Shown here: one piece after another, positions 35,981-43,854 of the stretch
Position numbering within the stretch: position 1 is the stretch's first letter
How the letters are laid out: each line of letters starts with the position of its first letter
DNA from: JAKSCF01 sp028279945
GTDB lineage: Bacteria; Bacillota; Clostridia; Peptostreptococcales; JAAYPU01
DNA: 63,152 nt
Assembly: GCA_028279945.1 (NCBI GenBank)
Contig: JANQMT010000213.1
Location: forward strand, 1-63,152
Direction of reading: 5' to 3'
The notes under the pieces: model-generated
What the model was told of the DNA's origin: nothing
Databases searched by the model: none
The model's input: only the letters and a program-made list of their open reading frames with translations
Position numbers and translations under genes: made by a program

Positions 35981-37939
35981 TTGAAAAATCATTTGATACC
36001 ATTAGTAAATATTGATCATAACAGTCACGTCATAAAAAAGTGGCATAGGTTTGTAAAATTTGGTGAAAGACCAACTGGTGTAAATGAAAAAGTAATTCAT
36101 TCATGGGAAAGAAGTAAAGAGCTGAAAGTTGATGCGTATGGAGGCAGATCCAGTGTCATTCTTACATCGGAAGAATTGGAAAAGAAATTAGAGCAGTACA
36201 AACCATTAATCAACATCACATTACCTTATATTAACAATATCGTTCAAACCATAAAAGGTCTTGGATATATCGTATTTTTGACAGATGGCGATACTAACAT
36301 ATTATACGTATCAGGGGATAAAGACGTATTAGAAGATTTTAAACATATATTCAATTTTAAAGTAGGGGCAGCATGGAGCGAGAAAGCTGTGGGCACTACA
36401 GCGGTTTCAATGGTTATTTCAAACAATAATGCAGTGCCTTTTATGGCCGATGAAAAATACTGCTATGAGTTAAAAAAACGCGCTTGTTCAGCAGTGCCTA
36501 TTCGAAATATGGATGGTGATATTATTGCAATACTAGGTATTGCAGCAGGTTTTGCAACACCCAATGCACAGCTTTCGGGAATACTATTAGCAGCAGAGAT
36601 GGCGATTGAAAATCAATTGAGAATGATGAAAATGAACGAAAAGTTTCGATTGGTAAATGAATATTATAAAACCATATTTAATTCAGTATCTGATGCTATC
36701 ATAGCAGTAGATCATAATGGAATGATTACGGAGCTTAATCAGAATGCATTAGAAATATTAAGAGAAGATTCGGATAAATTAATAGGTAAAAAAGCAGAAG
36801 CTGTGTTGGGATTTTATCCTGTCATATTGGATGTATTAAAAACAGGAAGAGAATTCTCTCAAAATTATGTGTTAAAAGATACAAAAGATAAAAAAATGCT
36901 TTATAACGTAAAAAGAATTATTCCTATTTTCAATAATAATAATATGGTGGATGGTTGTATCAATATATTAGAAAAAGTCGAAACTAAGAAAATAAAAACA
37001 AGAAAAGGGTTTCATTTTGAAAACATTATAGGCAAGAGTGAAGCCATTATAAAAGTAAAGAATCAGGCTATGGTGGCCTCAGAGAATGACTTCAATGTAT
37101 TGATTACCGGAGAGAGTGGGACGGGTAAAGAGGTATTTGCACAAGCCATTCATAATGCCGGCTCCAGAGCAAACGGGCCATATATAGCTGTTAACTGCGG
37201 CGCAATTCCTAAAGAGCTCATTGAAAGTGAATTTTTTGGTTACGAAGCAGGGGCTTTTACCGGCGCAAATAAAAATGGGCGCCAAGGAAAATTTGAGCAA
37301 GCCAATGGTGGCACTATTTTTCTGGATGAAATAGGAGAGATGCCCAAAAACCTTCAAATAAGGCTATTGAGAGTACTGCAAGAGAGGGAAGTCACAAAAA
37401 TAGGGGGACATAAAAGCATTCCGGTAGATGTTAGAGTCATTACTGCAACTAACAAAGATTTAGTTCAAGAGGTTAATCACCATCGATTTAGAGCAGATCT
37501 TTACTGGAGATTAAATGTTATACACATACATATTCCTACGCTGGCGGAGCGAAATAAAGATATACCGATTCTAATGGAGTATTTTATAAGCAAATACACC
37601 CAAAGCCTTGAAAGAAAATATATATTAGATAAAAGTGTATTAGACATTCTTTCAGCCTATAAATGGCCCGGCAATGTGAGAGAATTAGAGAATATTACAG
37701 AACACATTTTAGCTTTTTCCAACAGTAGCGTCATATTGCCTGAGCACCTTCCCGACTATATCACTTCACCGAAAAGACAGCTAAAAATAAATAAAAAATA
37801 CTCGTTAGAAGAAACTGAGAAGCAAACGATACAAAAGGCTTTAATTGAGTGTGAAGGCAACATAACCAAGGCAGCAAAACAATTAGGCATTTCTCGACCA
37901 ACGCTTTACAAAAAAATCAAGGATAAAAATATATCGTAA
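35981..37939 (+). CDS. Sigma-54-dependent transcriptional activator (AcoR-like)
   Basis: About 652 residues; TTG 35978 or 35981 after GTGGGGTGA. Domains: N-terminal AcoR-like GAF region (about 20-205, VIHSWERSKELKVD and GAAWSEKAVGTTA), PAS (about 230-335), and AAA+ sigma-54 interaction domain (about 350-585) with Walker A GESGTGKE near 378, GAFTGA near 425-430 and FLDEIGEMP. A Fis-type helix-turn-helix ends the protein (GNITKAAKQLGISRPTLYKKIK). The GAFTGA loop shows that it can contact sigma-54. The next operon has a near-consensus sigma-54 promoter and two identical-type palindromes, so it is the probable target. The ligand is unknown. Confidence 0.9.
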   Translation: MKNHLIPLVNIDHNSHVIKKWHRFVKFGERPTGVNEKVIHSWERSKELKVDAYGGRSSVILTSEELEKKLEQYKPLINITLPYINNIVQTIKGLGYIVFLTDGDTNILYVSGDKDVLEDFKHIFNFKVGAAWSEKAVGTTAVSMVISNNNAVPFMADEKYCYELKKRACSAVPIRNMDGDIIAILGIAAGFATPNAQLSGILLAAEMAIENQLRMMKMNEKFRLVNEYYKTIFNSVSDAIIAVDHNGMITELNQNALEILREDSDKLIGKKAEAVLGFYPVILDVLKTGREFSQNYVLKDTKDKKMLYNVKRIIPIFNNNNMVDGCINILEKVETKKIKTRKGFHFENIIGKSEAIIKVKNQAMVASENDFNVLITGESGTGKEVFAQAIHNAGSRANGPYIAVNCGAIPKELIESEFFGYEAGAFTGANKNGRQGKFEQANGGTIFLDEIGEMPKNLQIRLLRVLQEREVTKIGGHKSIPVDVRVITATNKDLVQEVNHHRFRADLYWRLNVIHIHIPTLAERNKDIPILMEYFISKYTQSLERKYILDKSVLDILSAYKWPGNVRELENITEHILAFSNSSVILPEHLPDYITSPKRQLKINKKYSLEETEKQTIQKALIECEGNITKAAKQLGISRPTLYKKIKDKNIS

Positions 37940-38047
37940 AGCTATTTTACAATTGTAAAGATATTTAACGGTTTTATTGTAAAAAAGCTTTTCAGATAGT
38001 ACATTAAGTTAGTGAAAGAAAGCAAATTTAATTTAAGAAGTATTAAA

Positions 38048-38073
38048 AAACAATCGTTGTATAATGATTGTTT
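38048..38073 (+). promoter_or_regulatory. Enhancer-like palindrome 1 (distal)
   Basis: AAACAATC-N10-GATTGTTT, a perfect 8-bp inverted repeat. It is the same motif and spacing as the site at 38329. It lies about 350 bp upstream of the expected sigma-54 transcription start and is separated from the proximal site by a repeat element. Confidence 0.65.
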
Positions 38074-38095
38074 AGACTGAACAAAAACACTTTGC

Positions 38096-38315
38096 AATTG
38101 AATACAGGGTGTATATATATTTGTTTCTTGTGTTAATTTGGGTAGAAAATTTAGATGTCAGGTAAGCTATAAAAGTCGTGCACAGACAGGACGTCTGTGA
38201 GCAAACTTAAGCCATGGACGGCGGTTGTTTGCGGTTAGACTTTTATAGTTTATCTGACATCAAATTTTCTCCAAATTAATGCCAAAACGAATATATATAC
38301 ACCCTGTATTCAATT
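38096..38315 (+). repeat. Full copy of a 220-bp inverted-terminal repeat element with a structured core
   Basis: Terminal inverted repeats of about 80 bp start AATTGAATACAGG at both ends and are imperfectly complementary throughout. The inner boundary is a perfect 11-bp stem, CTATAAAAGTC (38167-38177) with GACTTTTATAG (38238-38248). Inside are two hairpins: CACAGAC-AGGAC-GTCTGTG (38181-38199), and GCAAAC (38201-38206) with GTTTGC (38227-38232), which encloses GCC-ATGGAC-GGC. There is no open reading frame of note, so it looks like a MITE-like, non-autonomous element. Confidence 0.85.
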
Positions 38316-38328
38316 TGTCTAAAACTTT

Positions 38329-38354
38329 AAACAATTATAGTATTATGATTGTTT
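38329..38354 (+). promoter_or_regulatory. Enhancer-like palindrome 2 (proximal)
   Basis: AAACAATT-N10-GATTGTTT, seven of eight positions paired, about 67 bp upstream of the predicted sigma-54 start. It shares sequence and spacing with the distal site at 38048. Confidence 0.65.
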
Positions 38355-38381
38355 TTTAAATATATTTTTAAAACACATGTT

Positions 38382-38397
38382 TTGGCATTTTATTTGC
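38382..38397 (+). promoter_or_regulatory. Sigma-54 (-24/-12) promoter
   Basis: TTGGCA-N6-TTGC with GG (38384) to GC (38396) at exactly 12 bp, close to the TGGCAC-N5-TTGC consensus. The start would be near 38409. An enhancer-binding activator gene lies directly upstream. Confidence 0.8.
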
Positions 38398-38517
38398 GTT
38401 TAACTAAGAAGTAATCAAATCATTCCTGGTTCTATTGATTTGAGATACGTAGGTAGCATCCATCTACTTAAAAGGAAGTAAAAAACTTTCTAATTTAAAT
38501 TTAAAGGAGGAGTATAA

Positions 38518-39750
38518 TTGAAGGAAAATCAAGAAAAAAAACAGGCTGAATACATTCTTGGGACGGATGAACAACAAGAATGGAAACGAGATTACTTTTT
38601 TGATCCAAGAGGAATAGGATTTTTAGAACCAGGAATTTTAGGTTTAGATGACGCAAAAATGAGTGCTTATAATGTAGCAAAATCGTCATATCAAATACAT
38701 CCGGAAGTATTTAATATGAAGTATCTGACCAAAGCTACAGGATTAACAAAGGATGATATTATAAAACGGATGCATCGGCTTTATGATGAGCATTTGATTA
38801 TGTTTGTCATGAACCCTGCAACACAAGTGTATGGGTGGGGACTCTATTATTGGTTTGTTAAACTTAAAGAAGGCACTACGAAAGAAGAAAAATCCAAATT
38901 ATCTGAGTGGTATCAAAACAAAGATGATATTTGTACAGGGTTTGAATCCACAGGTGATTTCGATTTCTTTAATGGCAATCACATGAGAGTATTAGACAAT
39001 CTCTTAGCTAGTGTTATTGAGCCTTGGAAGAACAATCCGGAAGTGGAATTTGCTCATATTTGTCCTATTCGACGTGATGTTAGAGAAGCTCATATCAATA
39101 TGTGGGATGCTGAACAAGATACCTATAGAAAAGCTTACTGGGGGAAGGGTCAGCTTGAGAAGCTGGATAAGATTCAAAATAAAATGGATTTGAAGGATCT
39201 AAAGCTATTTGAAGCTTTAAATGCTGAAAGGCCGGTTGAAGAATACTTCGATTTTGAAGTTTTATCCAAGATTTCAGGATTAGATCCCAATGATATGCTG
39301 GAAGGTATAAAGGAAATAGTAGAGGAAAAGCGAATATTGGTACCTGTTTTCTTCTTAAATTTCATGAAACTCAATTTAACGAATCACATGTTCGTGGTTC
39401 GAACATTTCAGAATATTCCATGTTATCGTAAAGCTCAAATTGTAGATGAACTATCTCAAGAGCCTGAATTCAATGTTGTTTTAGAGTTTACGGATGCATT
39501 TTATGATATTTTAGTATGTGCTTATAACGAAATATCAGATATCCATGCCTTAAGGAATAAGATTTCCAAGTATGGAGAGGTAGAAGATATTAAAGAAGCG
39601 GATATTACCAGAATGTATAGACGCTGGGTTTGCCGATTAGATGAGAAAAATGGCTTTTGGGAAGAATGTGTTTTTACCGATGACTTCCTTGAAGATCGTA
39701 CCATAAAGAATGCGTCGGAAAAATGCTCATTTGATAAGGAGGGGAAATAA
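38518..39750 (+). CDS. Tandem Lrp/AsnC-like protein
   Basis: 410 residues that read as two diverged Lrp/AsnC-like units. Unit 1 (about 45-195): winged helix FNMKYLTKATGLTKDDIIKRMHRLYDEHLI, then a RAM-like alpha/beta part. Unit 2 (about 235-390): FDFEVLSKISGLDPNDMLEGIKEIVEEKRI, then FVVRTFQNIP...VVLEFTDAFYDILVCAYN. TTG start, 7 bp after AAAGGAGG. Relatives of this fold act as regulators or, as in AhbA/AhbB, as decarboxylases. It overlaps the CoA-ligase alpha gene by one base and is probably under sigma-54 control. It may sense or modulate the pathway rather than act as a global regulator. Confidence 0.6.
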   Translation: MKENQEKKQAEYILGTDEQQEWKRDYFFDPRGIGFLEPGILGLDDAKMSAYNVAKSSYQIHPEVFNMKYLTKATGLTKDDIIKRMHRLYDEHLIMFVMNPATQVYGWGLYYWFVKLKEGTTKEEKSKLSEWYQNKDDICTGFESTGDFDFFNGNHMRVLDNLLASVIEPWKNNPEVEFAHICPIRRDVREAHINMWDAEQDTYRKAYWGKGQLEKLDKIQNKMDLKDLKLFEALNAERPVEEYFDFEVLSKISGLDPNDMLEGIKEIVEEKRILVPVFFLNFMKLNLTNHMFVVRTFQNIPCYRKAQIVDELSQEPEFNVVLEFTDAFYDILVCAYNEISDIHALRNKISKYGEVEDIKEADITRMYRRWVCRLDEKNGFWEECVFTDDFLEDRTIKNASEKCSFDKEGK

Positions 39751-41171
39751 TGAAAATAAATGCTCCTCGTAAATATGTCGTTGATAATTTGAAGTATGCC
39801 TTGAGTCCTTCATCCATTGCAGTAGTTGGAGCATCACGTTATGATGGAAAAGTTGGCTATAAGGTTATAGAAGGTTTGAACAAATGGGGTTATAAAGGGA
39901 CCATTTACCCGGTAAATCCCAGAGCAGAAGAAGTACATGGCTTAAAAGCTTATAAAACCATTACGGATATACCCGGTCCTGTAGATTTGGTATTTGTCGC
40001 TGTGCCGGCTCACTTAGTAAAAATGGTATTGGAACATGCGGTGGCTAAAAAAGCAAAGATTGCAGTAATTGCAACCAGTGCATTTAAAGAAATTGGCAGA
40101 GGTCAATTGCAAGATGAATTAACCCAGTATTGTCGGGATAGTAAGCTTCCGTTAATTGGACCTAACCTTGTTGGAATGGGAAGTCCTTACCTAAACTTCA
40201 ATTGCGGTTTTATTCCTTATCTCCCTGTTGAAGGTCCAGTGGCTATGATTTCACAGTCGGGAGCCAATCTTCTGGCAGCACTTGGAACTTCTCAAATGTT
40301 AAACTTTGGTATGAGTTTTTTCGTTGGGCTTGGAAATAAGGCGGATGTTGACTTTTCAGAATTTATAGCTTATGGTGCACAAGACCCTAATACCAATTGC
40401 ATTTCCACCTATATTGAAGGTATGGACTGCCCCGAAGCTTATATAAAGGCTTGTAACAGTGTTGTGCCTAAAAAGCCGGTAGTTGCCATCAAAGTCGGTG
40501 GATCGCAGATTGGGGTAAAAGCTGCTTTTGCTCATACTGCATCGGAAAACCAAGGAACCAATGATGCCCTCTACGATGAAGTGTTTGAAAAAGCCGGAGC
40601 GATTAGAGCGACTACATGGCAGGAGTTTTTAGATATTTCATTAGCGTTAGGCTTACAGCCGCCCCTTAAGAGTGACAATGTTGTTATGATTACAAATGGC
40701 GGCGGGTCAGGACTATTATCTTGTGACCATTTTGAAAGAATAGGTATGCCCATGCGTGAGTTAAAGGATATTTCTCCACAACTGGTCAATAGGATAAGAG
40801 CTTACATGCCAATGTTTGGTTCGCCGTTAAATCCAGTTGACATTGCGGGAACAGCAAGTCCTAAGAACTATAAAGGTGCCATCACACAGGCGGTACGGGA
40901 TCCAAATGTAGATGCTATATATGGATCGATTTGTCCCACTTCTGTAACTGACGTGGCTGCAGTTACAGATATATACATTGACATTTATGATACTTACAAA
41001 CATCTTGGTAAGCCGTTTGTTATGGAAGCTCAAGGCGGAGAAGAGTGTAATGACGCTATTATGAAGCTCAGAAAACATGGAATACCGGCGTATTCAACTC
41101 CGGAGCAAGCTGTCAATGCCATAGCAGCCCTCAGAAAGTATGGGAAGATTAGAGAAAAATTGAATAAATAA
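39750..41171 (+). CDS. Acyl-CoA synthetase (NDP-forming), alpha-type subunit
   Basis: 473 residues. CoA-binding domain (about 15-110, SSIAVVGASRYDGKVGYKV, YPVNPRAEEVHG) and two ligase-CoA domains with the conserved catalytic-loop His in AAFAHTASENQG. This fits the alpha part of ADP-forming acetyl/acyl-CoA synthetases, which make ATP from an acyl-CoA and release the acid. The ATP-grasp beta part is absent from the gene and from the neighbourhood, so a partner must come from elsewhere or the protein does another job. The start overlaps the preceding stop and follows AAGGAGGGG. Confidence 0.8.
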   Translation: MKINAPRKYVVDNLKYALSPSSIAVVGASRYDGKVGYKVIEGLNKWGYKGTIYPVNPRAEEVHGLKAYKTITDIPGPVDLVFVAVPAHLVKMVLEHAVAKKAKIAVIATSAFKEIGRGQLQDELTQYCRDSKLPLIGPNLVGMGSPYLNFNCGFIPYLPVEGPVAMISQSGANLLAALGTSQMLNFGMSFFVGLGNKADVDFSEFIAYGAQDPNTNCISTYIEGMDCPEAYIKACNSVVPKKPVVAIKVGGSQIGVKAAFAHTASENQGTNDALYDEVFEKAGAIRATTWQEFLDISLALGLQPPLKSDNVVMITNGGGSGLLSCDHFERIGMPMRELKDISPQLVNRIRAYMPMFGSPLNPVDIAGTASPKNYKGAITQAVRDPNVDAIYGSICPTSVTDVAAVTDIYIDIYDTYKHLGKPFVMEAQGGEECNDAIMKLRKHGIPAYSTPEQAVNAIAALRKYGKIREKLNK

Positions 41172-41207
41172 GGTAAGCTGACAATCTAATAGGCTGAGTT
41201 TAGGCTG

Positions 41208-41245
41208 TAAAGAAGGGATTTTGGGTGCATCCCTTCTTTATATTT
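41208..41245 (+). terminator. Intrinsic terminator of the sigma-54 operon
   Basis: TAAAGAAGGGAT (41208-41219) pairs with ATCCCTTCTTTA (41229-41240), then a T-rich stretch. Confidence 0.85.
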
Positions 41246-41366
41246 TATAAATAAATAGTTTGACAGAAATAAGAATGGGTATAAATATTTTAGGTGAAAT
41301 ATGGAAAGTGTAGAACTCATATGGCATACTATCTAGTAAATATTGAAAAGTTTAAGGAGATTTATT

Positions 41367-42179
41367 ATGAACATTACCATGAGCAATGTGCTATTTGCAT
41401 TTGGCCTTACATTATTTGCGGGGTTGTCTACAGGAATAGGAAGTGCACTGGCGTTTTATACCAAACAGACGAATAAGAAGTTTCTGTCTTGGTCATTAGG
41501 TTTTTCAGCAGGGGTTATGATTTATGTTTCCATGATAGAGATATTTGTAAAGGCAAGAGATTCTTTAGAAATTGTTTATGGTCCAACACAGGGATACTGG
41601 TTTACGACCATAGCCTTTTTTGCAGGAATCGCTTTAATAGGAGGCATTGATAAATTTATTCCCAGTAATCAGAATCCACATGAAATTTATGATGTGAAAG
41701 AAATGAAAACAGGTACAGTAAACGATCCTGAGTTAATGAGAATGGGATTATTTTCTGCACTTGCCATCGCTATTCATAATTTTCCGGAAGGATTAGCAAC
41801 CTTTATTGGGGCTTTACAAGATCCAACTTTAGGGGTCAGCATAGCGGTGGCCATTGCTATTCATAACATTCCTGAAGGTATTGCAGTTTCTGTCCCTATT
41901 TATTTTGCTACCGGAAATCGAAAAAAAGCGTTTACATATTCTTTTCTTTCAGGATTATCTGAGCCTGTAGGGGCTTTATTAGGATATTTTGTATTGATGC
42001 AATTTTTTAATGATGCACTGTTTGGTTTATTATTTGCGGGTGTTGCAGGAATAATGGTGTATATTTCCTTAGATGAGCTGCTGCCAACTGCTGAGAAGTA
42101 TGGGGAACACCATATTGCAATCTACGGACTTATTTTTGGAATGGCAGTAATGGCTTTGAGCTTATTAATGTTTGCATGA
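41367..42179 (+). CDS. zupT: ZIP-family divalent metal transporter
   Basis: 270 residues with eight predicted transmembrane helices. The metal-site helices are HNFPEGLATF and HNIPEGIAVSVP. It would import Zn2+ or related metals. Start ATG 41367 after AAGGAG; the TTG at 41343 lies before that site. It has its own upstream spacer with TTGACA at 41260 and a terminator afterwards, so it is probably a single-gene unit. Confidence 0.87.
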   Translation: MNITMSNVLFAFGLTLFAGLSTGIGSALAFYTKQTNKKFLSWSLGFSAGVMIYVSMIEIFVKARDSLEIVYGPTQGYWFTTIAFFAGIALIGGIDKFIPSNQNPHEIYDVKEMKTGTVNDPELMRMGLFSALAIAIHNFPEGLATFIGALQDPTLGVSIAVAIAIHNIPEGIAVSVPIYFATGNRKKAFTYSFLSGLSEPVGALLGYFVLMQFFNDALFGLLFAGVAGIMVYISLDELLPTAEKYGEHHIAIYGLIFGMAVMALSLLMFA

Positions 42180-42214
42180 TAAAGAGGCACAACTGAATCA
42201 TAAGAAAATAAACA

Positions 42215-42246
42215 AAAACGTGTTTTTAAAATCACGTTTTTTTTAT
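42215..42246 (+). terminator. Intrinsic terminator after the ZIP transporter gene
   Basis: AAAACGTG (42215-42222) pairs with CACGTTTT (42233-42240), followed by TTTT. Confidence 0.85.
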
Positions 42247-42312
42247 TGGTAAAACGAATGTATAGCAATGAAAATAAAATTATCATATTGAAAGAAAAAA
42301 TGCCATCTCATA

Positions 42313-42342
42313 TTGACTGTGGACAAAATATGGTGATATAAT
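42313..42342 (+). promoter_or_regulatory. Sigma-A promoter of tnaA
   Basis: TTGACT (42313-42318), 18 bp, TATAAT (42337-42342), giving a leader of about 60 nt. No Trp-containing leader peptide was found in it. Confidence 0.7.
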
Positions 42343-42411
42343 TATTATCGTGGAAGAAAAATTGTTATCATTTAAAAATTAATTAAATAATTATGATAGG
42401 AGCGTGCAAAA

Positions 42412-43791
42412 ATGAAAAAATATGTGGCGGAACCTTTTAAGATTAAAATGGTAGAACCAATCCGAATGACTACAAGAGAAGAAAGAGAAGAAAAGTTAAA
42501 AGAAGCGAATTATAATGTATTTGCCTTAAAATCTGATGATGTCTATATAGACTTCATGACAGACAGCGGAACAGGTGCTTTAAGTGATGATCAATGGGCA
42601 GGTATGATGAAAGGTGATGAATCTTATGCAGGAGCAAGAGGTTACTTTAAAGTAGAAAAAGCAATACAAGACATCATCGGATATGAGTTTGTACAGCCGG
42701 TACATCAAGGAAGAGCAGCTGAGCAAGTATTATTCCCTAACCTATTGAAAAAGGGACAATATTGTATCTCCAATATGCACTTTGATACGACTAGAGGCCA
42801 TGTTGATTTATTGGGAGCAAAGCCGGTAGATGTGGTTGTAGAAGAAGCTAAAGACACGGTATCTTTTGCACCTTTTAAAGGCAACATGGACCTTGAAAGA
42901 ATGGAAAAATTCATCCAAGAAGTAGGTAAGGAAAATGTAGGTCTTATCATCATGACCATTACCAACAATAGCGCAGGGGGACAGCCGGTTTCTATGAAAA
43001 ACATAAAAGAAACCAGAGCTATGGCTGATAAATACGGTATAAAAATGATTATTGATGCAGCAAGATTTGCTGAAAATGCTTATTTCATTAAGACAAGAGA
43101 AGAAGGCTATCAGGATAAGTCTATAAAAGAAATAACACGTGAGGCATTCGGCTATGCTTGTGCTTTTACAATGAGTGCGAAAAAAGATGCAATCGTCAAT
43201 ATGGGCGGTATCATTGGTGTAAAAGATGATGAGGAGCTGTATCAAGCAGTAAGAGGTTTGACCGTGCCTTATGAAGGATTTGTAACTTATGGAGGCCTAG
43301 CCGGAAGAGATCTTGAAGCATTGGCGATTGGGTTGTATGAAGGTATCAATGAAGATTTCTTAAAATATAGAATCGGTCAGGGAGAATATTTAGGAGAAAG
43401 ATTAAGAGAGAACGGTATTCCTATTCAATATCCTGTTGGAGGGCATGCAGTATTTTTAGATGCCAAAGCATTATTACCGCATATTCCATACCATCAATTT
43501 CCGGGGCAGGCTCTGGCATGTGAATTGTATTTGGAAGCGGGAATTAGATCTTGTGATATAGGTTCTTACATGTTAGGTGTTGATCCTGAAACAGGTGAGC
43601 AGATTCAGTCTGAAATGGAATTTACAAGGTTAGCCATACCACGTAGAGTATATACTCAAGCACATTTGGATGTAGTAGTAGAAGCACTTAAAAGCATCAA
43701 AGAACGTGCATCGGAAATAAAAGGTTATGAAATTACTTGGCAGCCTAAAGTTCTTAGACATTTTACATCAAAGCTAAAGCCGGTAGAATAA
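42412..43791 (+). CDS. tnaA: Tryptophanase (PLP-dependent beta-eliminating lyase)
   Basis: 459 residues, full length. It degrades L-tryptophan to indole, pyruvate and ammonia. The PLP-Lys motif is MSAKKDAIVNMGG (near 254-266). Other anchors are DSGTGALSDDQWAGMM, HQGRAAEQ, FDTTRGH, NSAGGQPVS and YGGLAGRDLEA. Near the C-terminus RHFTSKL carries the His typical of tryptophanase, where tyrosine phenol-lyases have Phe, and AGIRSCDIGSYMLG also fits TnaA better. Tyrosine phenol-lyase remains a lesser possibility. It is followed 63 bp later by an NSS amino acid symporter. Confidence 0.85.
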   Translation: MKKYVAEPFKIKMVEPIRMTTREEREEKLKEANYNVFALKSDDVYIDFMTDSGTGALSDDQWAGMMKGDESYAGARGYFKVEKAIQDIIGYEFVQPVHQGRAAEQVLFPNLLKKGQYCISNMHFDTTRGHVDLLGAKPVDVVVEEAKDTVSFAPFKGNMDLERMEKFIQEVGKENVGLIIMTITNNSAGGQPVSMKNIKETRAMADKYGIKMIIDAARFAENAYFIKTREEGYQDKSIKEITREAFGYACAFTMSAKKDAIVNMGGIIGVKDDEELYQAVRGLTVPYEGFVTYGGLAGRDLEALAIGLYEGINEDFLKYRIGQGEYLGERLRENGIPIQYPVGGHAVFLDAKALLPHIPYHQFPGQALACELYLEAGIRSCDIGSYMLGVDPETGEQIQSEMEFTRLAIPRRVYTQAHLDVVVEALKSIKERASEIKGYEITWQPKVLRHFTSKLKPVE

Positions 43792-43854
43792 TAGAAAACT
43801 ATTGATAATCATTGACGATCAAGATGCGTTGGAAAAAATATATGGAGGTCAAAC

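Noticed and set aside
37946..37959. Perfect palindrome TTTACAATTGTAAA after the sigma-54 activator gene
   Set aside because: It resembles the enhancer palindromes only by AT content. It has a different sequence and spacing, and may be part of a weak terminator.
38096..38315. CRISPR-like or tRNA-like reading of the repeat core
   Set aside because: No regularly spaced repeats and no cloverleaf or CCA end. The structure is an inverted-repeat element with two internal hairpins.
42180..42411. Possible TnaC-like leader peptide before tnaA
   Set aside because: Short frames starting at ATGs here encode no Trp, and most lack a ribosome binding site. No support for tnaC-type control.
42808..43245. 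Long minus-strand frame (145 codons) inside tnaA, and similar antisense frames elsewhere
   Set aside because: Shadow frames opposite well-supported genes. They lack ribosome binding sites and family features.
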